From Erythrobacter sp. UBA1916 (GTDB taxonomy: Bacteria > Pseudomonadota > Alphaproteobacteria > Sphingomonadales > Sphingomonadaceae): a stretch of 16,940 bases of DNA. The stretch is from the NCBI GenBank assembly GCA_002337385.1, contig DDFY01000004.1:30462-47401 (forward strand), read 5' to 3'. A program made the position numbers and the translations under genes. The notes under the pieces were generated by a model that searched no databases, was not told the DNA's origin, and saw only the letters and a list, made by a program, of their open reading frames with translations. This document shows positions 1 through 7,123 of the stretch, in pieces (within the stretch, counting starts at the first letter, position 1; the number at the start of each line of letters is the position of its first letter).

Positions 1-512
1 CTCGAACTCATCGCCTTGCGACGCAGTTCGGCATAGGCTTCGGGTTCTGTGATCCGCTTGGAGTCCATGAGGATGCGCTTGGCCCGGTCAATCGTTTCGC
101 GCTCGGCGAGCTTGCCCTTTGCTTCGGCCAGATCGGCCTGCAGCCGGGCAAAGGCGTTGAACCGTTTGACCGCCAGATCGAGCAAGGGACGGATGCGCCC
201 GGCGGCAAGACCATCCACGACATAGGCGGAAACGCCCGCATCGATTGAAGCGGCGATGGCATCATCGTCGCTCTCGTCCACGAACATCGCGATGGGCCGA
301 GCCAACACCCTGCTGACAGCGAAGTACTCTTCGAGCACGTCGCGCGATGGGTTGCCGAGGTCCATGAGCACGATGTCAGGCGCGATCTGTTCTATTTGCG
401 CCAGCAATCCCTCACGTCCAGTAATCACGTGAATATCACCTTCGAATCCCGCCAGCCCTTCCTCGATGATCGAGGCGCGTGCGCGGTTTTCATCGATGAT
501 GGCGATTTTCAT
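1..512 (-). CDS. nasT: NasT-like ANTAR response regulator, C-terminus cut by window edge
   Basis: Seen: translation from ATG at 512 begins MKIAIIDENRARASIIEEGL and stays open to base 1 (170 codons). Residues 1-115 form a CheY-like receiver with Asp7 and Asp51 (motif LMDLGNPSRD). Residues 120-140 look like a coiled-coil linker. Residues 141-170 begin an ANTAR RNA-binding domain (RAKRILMDSKRITEPEAYAE, then LRRKAM). Known: NasT binds leader hairpins of nitrate/nitrite assimilation transcripts and causes antitermination; its partner NasS holds it inactive until nitrate is present. The receiver lacks the usual Lys after strand 5 (YVVDGL instead) and the switch Thr/Ser, consistent with control by NasS rather than phosphorylation. 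Inference: nasS and nitrate assimilation genes lie outside the window, to the left or elsewhere. The last few ANTAR residues are missing only because the window ends. No clear Shine-Dalgarno is visible before this ATG, but the family N-terminus matches. Confidence 0.82.
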   Translation of the reverse strand, partial: MKIAIIDENRARASIIEEGLAGFEGDIHVITGREGLLAQIEQIAPDIVLMDLGNPSRDVLEEYFAVSRVLARPIAMFVDESDDDAIAASIDAGVSAYVVDGLAAGRIRPLLDLAVKRFNAFARLQADLAEAKGKLAERETIDRAKRILMDSKRITEPEAYAELRRKAMSS

Positions 513-542
513 GCCCGCTACATTGCACCGCACAATGATTTG

Positions 543-555
543 CTCAAGCGTTGAG
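543..555. promoter_or_regulatory. Short dyad upstream of the NasT-like gene
   Basis: CTCAA-GCG-TTGAG is a perfect 5-bp inverted repeat with a 3-bp centre, 31 bp upstream of the nasT start codon. Its position fits an operator or a promoter-proximal element, but it is short and could be chance. No convincing -35/-10 pair was found in the same stretch. Confidence 0.25.
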
Positions 556-589
556 AGCTTTCGCTAAACGTTTGTCACGATGAGCAGAC

Positions 590-665
590 GTCCACTTGAA
601 CGACGGCGTTTAGGGCCCTTTTTGCCTTGGTCGCAAATTGGGCCGTCAACGGAATGTCCGGTCTT
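590..665. repeat. Degenerate intergenic element, copy A
   Basis: The segment around 633-662 (GCAAA, then TTGGGCCG, then GTCCGGT) resembles 11364-11395 (GCAAAAA, then TGGGCCGG, then GTCCGGT) in the same order and nearly the same spacing. Both lie in gene-free DNA. A GGGCCC core sits at 613-618. I do not recognise a named repeat family. The rest of the 228-bp gap between the LysR gene and nasT (513-740) holds only the small dyad at 543-555 and the hairpin at 702-719. Confidence 0.35.
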
Positions 666-701
666 GATGTAGAATAGGAGGAAGCTGACGTATTTGCGGC
701 C

Positions 702-719
702 AGCGAACAGCACTTCGCT
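702..719 (-). terminator. Hairpin downstream of LysR gene, no U-tract
   Basis: AGCGAA-CAGCAC-TTCGCT is a perfect 6-bp stem with a 6-nt loop, 21 nt past the stop codon of the minus-strand LysR gene. Position suits a transcript end. In the minus-strand reading no run of T follows, so it is not a classical intrinsic terminator. Confidence 0.3.
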
Positions 720-740
720 ATCGCAATAGGTCCGATGTAC

Positions 741-1586
741 TCAACGGTACCTTGCGAAGACGTAGACCAGGAAATCGGCGACGGCGCGTACGGCGGGTGC
801 GTCGTGGAGGTCCGCGTGAATGACCAACCAGACCGGCCTGTCTTCGGGCTGCTTCGGCGCTACGCGCACAATTTCTGGGCAGGCATCGCCCATAATGCAG
901 GGCAGCAGTGCCACCCCCAGCCCGGCGCGCGCGGCCGCAAACTGAGAGTGGAAATCGCCGGTCAGCAGGTCGAGCGGACGGTCGCCCGCATATTCCTCCA
1001 GCCATCGTTGCTGGGGGACGTGGCCGAGGGTTTCGTCGAAGGCGACGAAGCGCCATTCCGCCGACGGCTGCTTCGCGATCGGCGCGCTTGCATAGAGGGC
1101 GAAATCGACCTGTCCGATCCGGCGTACGATGTTCTGCTGCCCCTGCGGTTCGACCATCCGCACGGCCAAGTCCGCCTGCCCGCGATCGAGCGAGGCAATA
1201 TGCGAATTGGCCGAGAGCACGATCCGCAAGTCGGGATGGGCGGAGCGTAGCGTGCCCATTGCGGGAATGATGATCTCGCTAACGAGAACGGGCGGGGCGG
1301 TCAGGCGCACAGTACCAGTCAGCGTGCCTTGCGCGGCATGGCCTGCGCGCACGACCTTCAGCGCGCTGTGTTCCATCTCCTGCGCAATAGCTGCGATTTT
1401 CCGGCCCTTCTCGGTCAGCGGCGTCGAGCGCGCGAGGCGGCGGATCAGCTGCTGTCCCAGATCGTCCTCCAGCGCGGCAATGCGGCGCGAGACGGTTGCA
1501 TGGTTCACGCCCAGTCGCCGCGCCGCAGCAGCCAGCGATCCCTCGCGCTCCAGCGCCGCAAGAATGCGCAGATCATCCCAATTCAT
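741..1586 (-). CDS. LysR-family transcriptional regulator
   Basis: Seen: 281 residues starting MNWDDLRILAALEREGSLAA. Residues 1-60 are the winged helix-turn-helix (AAARRLGVNHATVSRRIAAL), followed by a linker helix and a periplasmic-binding-like effector domain from about residue 85 (GTLTGTVRLTAPPVLVSEII). Length is normal for the family. The open frame extends 13 codons upstream to an ATG at 1625, but that extension (MHAFARHLCKNDQ) does not resemble a LysR N-terminus, so the internal ATG at 1586 is preferred; neither start has a good Shine-Dalgarno. It diverges from the aldo/keto reductase gene across a 97-bp gap carrying a perfect dyad (1596-1616). Known: LysR regulators usually control a divergent target and themselves. 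Inference: it controls the reductase and the CMD-hydrolase fusion in response to a compound I cannot identify. Confidence 0.92.
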   Translation of the reverse strand: MNWDDLRILAALEREGSLAAAARRLGVNHATVSRRIAALEDDLGQQLIRRLARSTPLTEKGRKIAAIAQEMEHSALKVVRAGHAAQGTLTGTVRLTAPPVLVSEIIIPAMGTLRSAHPDLRIVLSANSHIASLDRGQADLAVRMVEPQGQQNIVRRIGQVDFALYASAPIAKQPSAEWRFVAFDETLGHVPQQRWLEEYAGDRPLDLLTGDFHSQFAAARAGLGVALLPCIMGDACPEIVRVAPKQPEDRPVWLVIHADLHDAPAVRAVADFLVYVFARYR

Positions 1587-1595
1587 CTGATCGTT

Positions 1596-1616
1596 TTTGC
1601 ACAGATGGCGTGCAAA
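1596..1616. promoter_or_regulatory. 21-bp dyad, probable LysR operator
   Basis: TTTGCAC-N7-GTGCAAA is a perfect inverted repeat of two 7-bp arms. It sits 10 bp upstream of the LysR start and 67 bp upstream of the reductase start. An adjoining TGCATGCA palindrome (1617-1624) adds further TTGCA-type half-sites toward the reductase promoter, the usual arrangement of a strong recognition site plus an activation site for LysR proteins. The role is inferred from position and symmetry. Confidence 0.55.
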
Positions 1617-1647
1617 TGCATGCAATTTCGCGGCGCTGCGAAAGGCC

Positions 1648-1675
1648 TAGAATGGCGAACAGACCCACACAGGAG
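1648..1675 (+). promoter_or_regulatory. -10 element and ribosome binding site of the reductase unit
   Basis: TAGAAT at 1648-1653 matches five of six positions of the sigma-70 -10 consensus. No good -35 lies 16-18 bp upstream, as expected for an activator-dependent promoter with the LysR dyad just upstream. AGGAG at 1671-1675 lies 8 nt before the ATG at 1684 and fixes that start. Confidence 0.4.
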
Positions 1676-1683
1676 CCTTCATC

Positions 1684-2664
1684 ATGATCTCCCCGCTTTC
1701 TCTCGGCACCGACGGCCCGCAGCTCCGCCAGCTTGGTCTGGGCTGCATGGGCATGTCTGAATTTTATGGTGAGACCGACGACGCGCAGTCGCTGGCCGTG
1801 CTCGATCGCGCCTACGAGGTTGGCGTCCGCATGTTCGATACCGCCGACATGTATGGCAGTGGCCACAACGAAGAACTTCTTGCGCGCTTCCTGAAGCAGG
1901 GGCGCGCAGAGGCCTTCGTCGCGACCAAGTTCGGCATCCGCAAGCAGCCGGGCGAATATGAGCGGAAGATCGACAATAGTCCGGACTATATCCGGCAGGC
2001 CTGCGATGCGTCGCTAACGCGCCTCGGCATCGACCGGATCGACCTTTACTACGTCCACCGCGCCGAATCCGGGCGCGAAATCGAGGATACGATGGGTGTG
2101 CTCGCCGATCTGGTCGCAGCGGGCAAGATCGCGCGCATCGGCCTGAGCGAGGTCTCTGCCGAGACCCTGCGGCGCGCGCACGCGGTCCATCCGGTCGCTG
2201 CGGTGCAGAGCGAATATTCGCTGACCACCCGCGACATGGAGGCCGATGTCCTACCCACCTGCCGCGCACTGGGTGTCGCCTTCGTCGCCTACAGCCCGCT
2301 CGGGCGGGGGCTGCTCTCCGGTGCGGTCGACCGCGAAACCCTCGCCGAAAACGACTTCCGTCGTCAAGCTCCGCGCTTCGGCGAGGAAGCGCTCAAGGCT
2401 AACAGGGCCCGCCTGGCCACCCTGTCGGCCATTGCCGACCGGCGCGAGGCGGCTCCGGCGCAGGTTGCGCTGGCGTGGGTTCTCGGGAAAGGCGTGTTCG
2501 CGATCCCGGGCACCAAGCGACTGACCTACCTTGAGCAGAATGTCGCCGCAGCCAGTCTGACCCTGTCCGAAGACGATATCGACCGGCTCGACCGCGCCTA
2601 TGCCCCCGGCACCTTCGTGGGTGAGCGCTACACCGCCGAAGGGATGAAGGGTGTGAACGCATGA
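1684..2664 (+). CDS. Aldo/keto reductase
   Basis: Seen: 326 residues, a normal length for the family. The catalytic tetrad of the aldo/keto reductase barrel is present: Asp52 and Tyr57 in FDTADMYGSGHNEELL, Lys82 in VATKFGI, His125 in LYYVHR. The C-terminal half has AYSPLGRGLLSG and IPGTKR, typical of NADPH-binding aldo/keto reductases of the AKR13-like bacterial group (LGLGCMGMSEFYG near the N-terminus). Known: such enzymes reduce aldehydes and ketones in the cytoplasm with NADPH. The start is supported by AGGAG at 8 nt. Its stop overlaps the ATG of the next gene (ATGA at 2661), indicating translational coupling. Inference: it acts in a short pathway with the CMD-hydrolase fusion under the divergent LysR. 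The substrate cannot be assigned. Confidence 0.93.
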   Translation: MISPLSLGTDGPQLRQLGLGCMGMSEFYGETDDAQSLAVLDRAYEVGVRMFDTADMYGSGHNEELLARFLKQGRAEAFVATKFGIRKQPGEYERKIDNSPDYIRQACDASLTRLGIDRIDLYYVHRAESGREIEDTMGVLADLVAAGKIARIGLSEVSAETLRRAHAVHPVAAVQSEYSLTTRDMEADVLPTCRALGVAFVAYSPLGRGLLSGAVDRETLAENDFRRQAPRFGEEALKANRARLATLSAIADRREAAPAQVALAWVLGKGVFAIPGTKRLTYLEQNVAAASLTLSEDDIDRLDRAYAPGTFVGERYTAEGMKGVNA

Positions 2665-3815
2665 GCGCGTTCGCCGCCTTCCCCGATCAGTCGGCCCGAA
2701 TCGGCGCGCTGGCGATGAGCCGGGTCACCGGCGGCGCGATGGAGGGCATCCTGTATGCCACTGCCGCCCGCTCCCAGCGACTGGCGGACAATCTGGTCAC
2801 CCATGCGTTCGGATCGGTCATCGCCGATGCCGCGCTAGGCGTGGCCGAACGGGAGCTAGAGACCATCGCCATGCTCGGCGCGCTGGGCGGGTGCGAGGCG
2901 CAGCTGCGCACGCATATCGGCTTCGCCTTCGATTGCGGCCTTTCGCCCGGCGAGGTCATGGCCAGCGCGGAGCATGTTTCGGTATATGCCGGCTATCCGC
3001 GCGCACTAACGATGGCGCGCATCGTCGAAGAAGTCGCCGCCGAACGCGGGGAAACCCTGCTCACCGCGCGCCCCTTGGGGCTGCGCGATCACACAACGGC
3101 GCTGTTCGACAGCGGCGGCGAGAAACCGCCGATGGTGCTTCTACATGCACTGGGGCTGGACTGGCGCATGTGGTCGCGCGTCATTCCCCATCTCACCGCG
3201 CGCTACCGCGTCATAGCGATCGACCTGCGGGGCTTCGGCGCAGCGGCAGGCGCGCCGCACGTCTCCGATCTGGCGCATTACGCGGCAGACGTTGCAGACC
3301 TGCTCGAACAGCTGGGCATCGCGCGGGCGCATATCACCGGTCTGTCGCTGGGCGGATCGATCGCGCTCGAACTGGGCCTCCAGCGGTCCGATCTGGTCGG
3401 CGGCCTGACCGTGATCGCGGCAACGGCATGGTCTTTCCCTGCTTTCGAAGAGCGCGCACAAGAGGCCGAGAAAGAGGGGCTGGAAGCGCAGATCATTCCG
3501 AGTCTGACGCGCTGGTTCCGGTCCGGCGATCTCGCGCGCAACGACTGGCCGACCCGCTATGCGCGAAACTGCGTGCGCGTGGCATCGGCCGAGGAATGGG
3601 CGGCGGCCTGGCGGGTGCTAGCGACGCTTGCGCTGGAAGAGAGGCTCGATGCGCTCGAGCCGCCCGTGTCGATCATCGCGGGCGAGGTCGACCGATCGAC
3701 CCCGCCCGAACTGATGCGCCGGCTCGCCGCCAACATGGCCGTCATCCCGGATGCGCCGCACATGATCGCGCTGACGCATCCCGCAGAACTGGCGCAGGCC
3801 ATCCTCGCCGGCTGA
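2661..3815 (+). CDS. Fusion: carboxymuconolactone-decarboxylase-like domain plus alpha/beta hydrolase
   Basis: Seen: 384 residues. Residues about 20-128 match the CMD/PcaC fold (LETIAMLGALGGCEAQLRTH, DCGLSPGEVM, then HVSVYAGYPRA); the CxxC of AhpD-type members is absent. After a short linker, residues about 155-384 are an alpha/beta hydrolase: oxyanion region LLHALGLDW, DLRGFG, nucleophile elbow GLSLGG with Ser229, acid Asp344 in GEVDRSTPP, His367 in DAPHM. Known: in the beta-ketoadipate pathway PcaC decarboxylates gamma-carboxymuconolactone and PcaD hydrolyses the resulting enol-lactone, and PcaL fusions carry both, with the hydrolase first. Here the CMD part is first. No other pca gene is in the window, so a true protocatechuate role is unproven; it may act on another lactone or ester. 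It is coupled to the reductase by a 4-nt overlap and ends 12 bp from the convergent SDR gene. Confidence 0.85.
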   Translation: MSAFAAFPDQSARIGALAMSRVTGGAMEGILYATAARSQRLADNLVTHAFGSVIADAALGVAERELETIAMLGALGGCEAQLRTHIGFAFDCGLSPGEVMASAEHVSVYAGYPRALTMARIVEEVAAERGETLLTARPLGLRDHTTALFDSGGEKPPMVLLHALGLDWRMWSRVIPHLTARYRVIAIDLRGFGAAAGAPHVSDLAHYAADVADLLEQLGIARAHITGLSLGGSIALELGLQRSDLVGGLTVIAATAWSFPAFEERAQEAEKEGLEAQIIPSLTRWFRSGDLARNDWPTRYARNCVRVASAEEWAAAWRVLATLALEERLDALEPPVSIIAGEVDRSTPPELMRRLAANMAVIPDAPHMIALTHPAELAQAILAG

Positions 3816-3827
3816 GCGCGTGCGCCG

Positions 3828-4604
3828 CTAAAGGCTATCCACCACGCCGCCATCGACGCGCAGGGAAGCGCCGGTGGTGGCGCTGGATAGTGGCGACGCG
3901 ACATAGGCGATCATATTGACCACCTCCTCCACACTCGCCGCACGCTGGATGATCGAGGTCGGGCGGTTTTCCATCACGAAGTTGGCGGCGATCTCCTCCA
4001 GCGTTTTGTCGCTCTGCGCGGCGCGGTCGGTGAGCATGTCTTCCAGTCCTTCGGACAGGGTCGGGCCGGGCAGGATCGAGTTGACCGTCACACCGGTCCC
4101 CGCCAGCCGTTTCGCAAGCCCGCGCGCGAAGGCCACGTCGGCGGTCTTGCTCACGCCGTAATGGATCATCTCGGCCGGGATGTTGAACGCGCTTTCCGAG
4201 CCAAGCATCATGATCCGGCCCCAGCCCTTGTCGACCATCGCCGGGGCATAGGCGCGCGACAGCCGCACCGCGCTCATCACGTTGACCTGCCAGTGGCGAT
4301 CCCACACCTCGTCTTCGGTATCGAAGAAATCGACTGGCTCGAAGATACTGGCATTGTTGACGAGGATGTCGACCGGGCCGGTGGCGGCGTGGATTGCCTT
4401 GCACCCTTCTTCCGTGCCGACATCGCCGGCCACGGACTGCGCGCCCGCCGCTATGCGCCCGGCCGCTTCGGCGGTGCGGCCTTCATCGCGCCCGTTGACG
4501 AAAACGCGCGCGCCGCATTCGGCCAGCGCTTTGGCGGCTGCGAAGCCGATTCCGGCGGTGGAACCAGTCACAAGGGCCGAGCGGTCCGAAAGGTCGAGTT
4601 TCAA
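3828..4604 (-). CDS. SDR-family NAD(P)-dependent oxidoreductase
   Basis: Seen: 258 residues, classical short-chain dehydrogenase size. Cofactor motif TGSTAGIG at 13-20, Asp61 in GDVG, NNAS at 83-86, catalytic Asn109, Ser136 (LGSES), Tyr149 and Lys153 (YGVSK), and a C-terminal VDGG. The start is TTG at 4604: GGAG lies about 7 nt upstream, and the TTG overlaps the TGA of the upstream esterase gene (TTGA), so the two are probably translationally coupled; no ATG is available at the family N-terminus (KLDLSDRSALVTG). Known: SDRs oxidise or reduce alcohols and carbonyls with NAD(P)(H). Inference: third gene of the operon MFS exporter, SGNH esterase, SDR, driven from the divergent LysR promoter near 7100. 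Substrate unknown. Confidence 0.92.
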   Translation of the reverse strand: MKLDLSDRSALVTGSTAGIGFAAAKALAECGARVFVNGRDEGRTAEAAGRIAAGAQSVAGDVGTEEGCKAIHAATGPVDILVNNASIFEPVDFFDTEDEVWDRHWQVNVMSAVRLSRAYAPAMVDKGWGRIMMLGSESAFNIPAEMIHYGVSKTADVAFARGLAKRLAGTGVTVNSILPGPTLSEGLEDMLTDRAAQSDKTLEEIAANFVMENRPTSIIQRAASVEEVVNMIAYVASPLSSATTGASLRVDGGVVDSL

Positions 4605-5821
4605 TGTCTGTCTCCAGTTTGGATGAGTGGCATCAACGCTTCGGCGATCGCACGGTTGCCCTGCGCGCCTGGATGAAGGCGGTCGCCGCTGTCGTAGGCG
4701 GGCAGAAGCCGCACCGGATCGGCCGGATCTGCGAGCAGGTGATCGAGATCGAACAGGGTGGCGGATCCGTGATGGGCGCGCAGCCAGTCATTGAACGCGC
4801 GGCGCAGCGCGTCCTTTTCGGGCGTCCAGTAATTGCCCTCCATCGGCGTGCCGGGCAGCGCATCGCCGAAGGGGGCGATGGTGGAGAGGATTATCCGCGT
4901 GCCGTGAAGCTCTGCCTGCGCGATCAGGCTGCGAACCCCGTCCTGCAGCGCGGCGAGCGTCACCATTGGCTCGTCGGGCCGGAAGGGCGTGCCGGGCCAG
5001 GCGATGTCGTTGGTCCCGATCAGGACCACCACCATGTCCACCCTCGGCAGCGCGAAGACTTCGCTCGCGATCCGTTCCAGCACCGGCTCCCCCATGCCGG
5101 GCGAGAGCAGGCGATTGCCCGAGATCCCGGCATTGACCACCGCGATATTCTCTGGGGCAAGATCCTGCGCGAGATAGTCAGGCCAGCGGGCCATCGCATC
5201 CACGGGCGCGCCGTTGCCGTCGGTAATCGAGTCGCCCAGCGCCACCACGACCCCGCGCGCCTCGGCATCGCCATAGACGGCCGACAGGGCGAGCCGGGCG
5301 GTCATCGTGCCTTCGGTCCGGTCGGCGGTGACGAAGCTGCTGGTCTCGCGCGCGTCCCAGTGGAAGTCGCCGCCTTTTTCTCCGGCAAAGCGGATCCGCA
5401 CGGCGATCCGCCGGCAGCCATCGATGGTTACCGGGTCGGTGAGCGCGGTCGTACCGGCCGGCGCACTTGCCCGTGCCGATTTCGCGAAAGTGAGCGGTGC
5501 AATGCGATCGCCCGCGCCTTCATCGAGACAGCGCACCGTCCCGTCCGCCAGCTCGAGCGGACCTGCTCCGTAGCGGTTGGAGAACTCGATGCGAACGTGT
5601 TCGCTCGGCAGCGCGAGGGTGAGCGGCTGGTCGACCATCGTTCCCTCGATTTGAGCAGGTAGCCCAGTTTCGAAGAAGGAGCTCTCATCTTCCCACACGC
5701 GCTGCGGGCTTGCAGTCCACAACGGAACCCATTGATCGGCCTGGGCGTCAGCGGCCTGGGGGATCATCAGCCCGGCGAGGGCGAGAGGAAGTGTTGCGGC
5801 GAGCGGGCTGCGAGGTGTCAT
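4601..5821 (-). CDS. Secreted SGNH/GDSL-family esterase
   Basis: Seen: 406 residues. The N-terminus MTPRSPLAATLPLALAGLMI followed by PQAADAQ is a signal peptide with a likely cleavage near residues 25-27. An N-terminal beta-rich region (about 30-185) precedes the SGNH domain: block I VALGDSITDG with nucleophile Ser198, block II NAGISGNRLL with Gly235, block III GTND with Asn271, block V DRLHPG with Asp380 and His383. Known: SGNH hydrolases cleave acyl or acetyl esters of lipids, polysaccharides and small molecules; this two-part architecture is common among exported bacterial members. Its ATG overlaps the stop of the MFS gene (ATGA) and its stop overlaps the SDR TTG. The same frame is open far upstream, but that part is an out-of-frame shadow of the MFS gene. 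Inference: it liberates an extracytoplasmic ester whose product is handled by the co-encoded SDR or exporter. Confidence 0.9.
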   Translation of the reverse strand: MTPRSPLAATLPLALAGLMIPQAADAQADQWVPLWTASPQRVWEDESSFFETGLPAQIEGTMVDQPLTLALPSEHVRIEFSNRYGAGPLELADGTVRCLDEGAGDRIAPLTFAKSARASAPAGTTALTDPVTIDGCRRIAVRIRFAGEKGGDFHWDARETSSFVTADRTEGTMTARLALSAVYGDAEARGVVVALGDSITDGNGAPVDAMARWPDYLAQDLAPENIAVVNAGISGNRLLSPGMGEPVLERIASEVFALPRVDMVVVLIGTNDIAWPGTPFRPDEPMVTLAALQDGVRSLIAQAELHGTRIILSTIAPFGDALPGTPMEGNYWTPEKDALRRAFNDWLRAHHGSATLFDLDHLLADPADPVRLLPAYDSGDRLHPGAQGNRAIAEALMPLIQTGDRH

Positions 5822-7038
5822 GGCGTCGTCTCCGGTTCGATGGTGAGGTAAGCGATGGCCGCGGCCAGCCCCGGCGGGACTGCAGCGACGAAGAAGAGGG
5901 CGGGCAGGTCCCATCCGGCGCTCAGAACGAGGCCGCCGATCCATGCGCCGATGGCATTGCCCAGATTGAAGGCGGAGATGTTGAAGGTAGAGGCCAGCGC
6001 GTTGTCCGCGCCGCGCGCCTGCCGGATCGTCCACGCTTGCAGAGGTGCGACAGTGCCGAACGCCACCGCGCCGAAAATCGCGATCGCTAGCCCCGCGCCG
6101 ACCATCCCCTCGAACGCCCACCGCGACAAGATCAGCGTCGCCGCAAGTGCCATCAACGTGCCCAGGACCGCGCGGCGCAGGTTCCGGTCGGCCAGCCATC
6201 CCCCGCCCAGATTGCCGCCCACCAGCCCGACGCCGAACAGTAGCAGCAGAGGCGCCACCGCACTGTCCGCAAACCCGCTCATCCGGGTCAGCACCGGCGC
6301 GATGTAGGTGAACAGCAGGAAGACGCCGGCAAAGCCCAGCACCGTCATCGCAAAGCCCAGCAGCGGTCCTTTGCTCAGCATGGCCGCCAACTCGGTGCGT
6401 GCCTTGCGCGGCGCGCGTTGGACCGGCAGCCGCGGCACCCACAGGGCGATCGCTGCAAGGGCGAGTATCCCCAGCGCGCAGATGACCAGAAAGGTAGCGC
6501 GCCAGCCCCAGGCCTGTCCGATCCATGTGCCGAACGGCACGCCGAGCACGTTGGCCAGCGTCAGCCCGGTGAACATCAGCGCAATGGCCGAGCCTTTACG
6601 GTCCGGTGGGACTAGCTGCTGCGCCACGATCGCGCCAACGCCGAAGAAAGTTCCATGCGCAAACCCGGTCATAACCCGCGCGAGCATAAGGGCCGCGTAT
6701 GTCGGGGCGAGCGCACAGGCGAGATTGCCGATCGTGAAGATTGCCATCAGCATCAGCAGCACCGCCTTGCGCGACGCTCTGGCCGTCAGCAGCGTCAGCA
6801 CGGGCCCGCCGAAGACGACCCCTAGGGCGTAGCCCGCCACCAGCAGTCCCGCGCTCGCGATTCCGACTTCGAGGCTTCGCGCGACTTGCGGCAGCAGGCC
6901 CATGATCACAAATTCGGTCAGCCCGATCCCGAACGATCCCGCCGCCAGCGCGATCAGACCGCGCCGGTTGGACGCGGCGGATCGCGCGCGCTCGGTCGTC
7001 GCGCTCAATGGAAGGGAAGGATGTGTGCAATCGGTCAT
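5818..7038 (-). CDS. MFS transporter, AraJ/DHA1-like
   Basis: Seen: about 406 residues with twelve predicted membrane helices and the signature of the AraJ/YdhP-like drug:H+ antiporter group (GIGLTEFVIMGLLPQVARSL in helix 1; RMTGF-like ARVMTGFAHGTFFGVGAIVA in helix 4; AWGWRATF). Known: members export sugars, purine ribosides or drugs across the inner membrane using the proton gradient. Start: two ATGs are possible, 7053 and 7038. The second has GGA 6 nt upstream, the first has no purine-rich site, so 7038 is chosen with low certainty. First gene of a minus-strand three-gene operon (overlap ATGA with the esterase). Divergent from a LysR gene 85 bp away. Inference: effluxes a compound related to the esterase or SDR substrate, under control of that LysR protein. 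Confidence 0.92.
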   Translation of the reverse strand: MTDCTHPSLPLSATTERARSAASNRRGLIALAAGSFGIGLTEFVIMGLLPQVARSLEVGIASAGLLVAGYALGVVFGGPVLTLLTARASRKAVLLMLMAIFTIGNLACALAPTYAALMLARVMTGFAHGTFFGVGAIVAQQLVPPDRKGSAIALMFTGLTLANVLGVPFGTWIGQAWGWRATFLVICALGILALAAIALWVPRLPVQRAPRKARTELAAMLSKGPLLGFAMTVLGFAGVFLLFTYIAPVLTRMSGFADSAVAPLLLLFGVGLVGGNLGGGWLADRNLRRAVLGTLMALAATLILSRWAFEGMVGAGLAIAIFGAVAFGTVAPLQAWTIRQARGADNALASTFNISAFNLGNAIGAWIGGLVLSAGWDLPALFFVAAVPPGLAAAIAYLTIEPETTP

Positions 7039-7053
7039 CGGCGGTCCCGGCAT

Positions 7054-7123
7054 GTGGAGGAACCATTGGATAGACCGCGCGAACTTATGATATTAGGCTC
7101 TAGTTCTGACCAAATCCTATGAA
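7054..7123. promoter_or_regulatory. Divergent promoter region of LysR gene and MFS-esterase-SDR operon
   Basis: This AT-richer 70-bp gap must hold both promoters. On the minus strand TATCAT (near 7097-7092) resembles a -10 (five of six), with TTGGTC only 15 bp upstream. No long perfect dyad was found; the perfect palindrome ATGAATTCAT (7124-7133) starts exactly at the LysR ATG and may be an autoregulatory site. Assignments here are weak. Confidence 0.35.

Noticed and set aside
735..1760. Long plus-strand frames (up to 171 codons) opposite the LysR gene
   Set aside because: They are antisense shadows typical of high-GC coding DNA; the minus strand carries the clear LysR domain structure.
2891..3919. 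342-codon plus-strand frame overlapping the CMD-hydrolase fusion
   Set aside because: Composition is dominated by Arg, Ala and Gly with no motifs; it is the shifted frame of the real gene, which has a full catalytic triad.
4601..6526. A single 641-codon minus-strand frame covering the esterase and half of the MFS gene
   Set aside because: Only the part from 5821 onward has a signal peptide and SGNH motifs. The upstream part is arginine- and glycine-rich out-of-frame translation of the MFS transporter gene.
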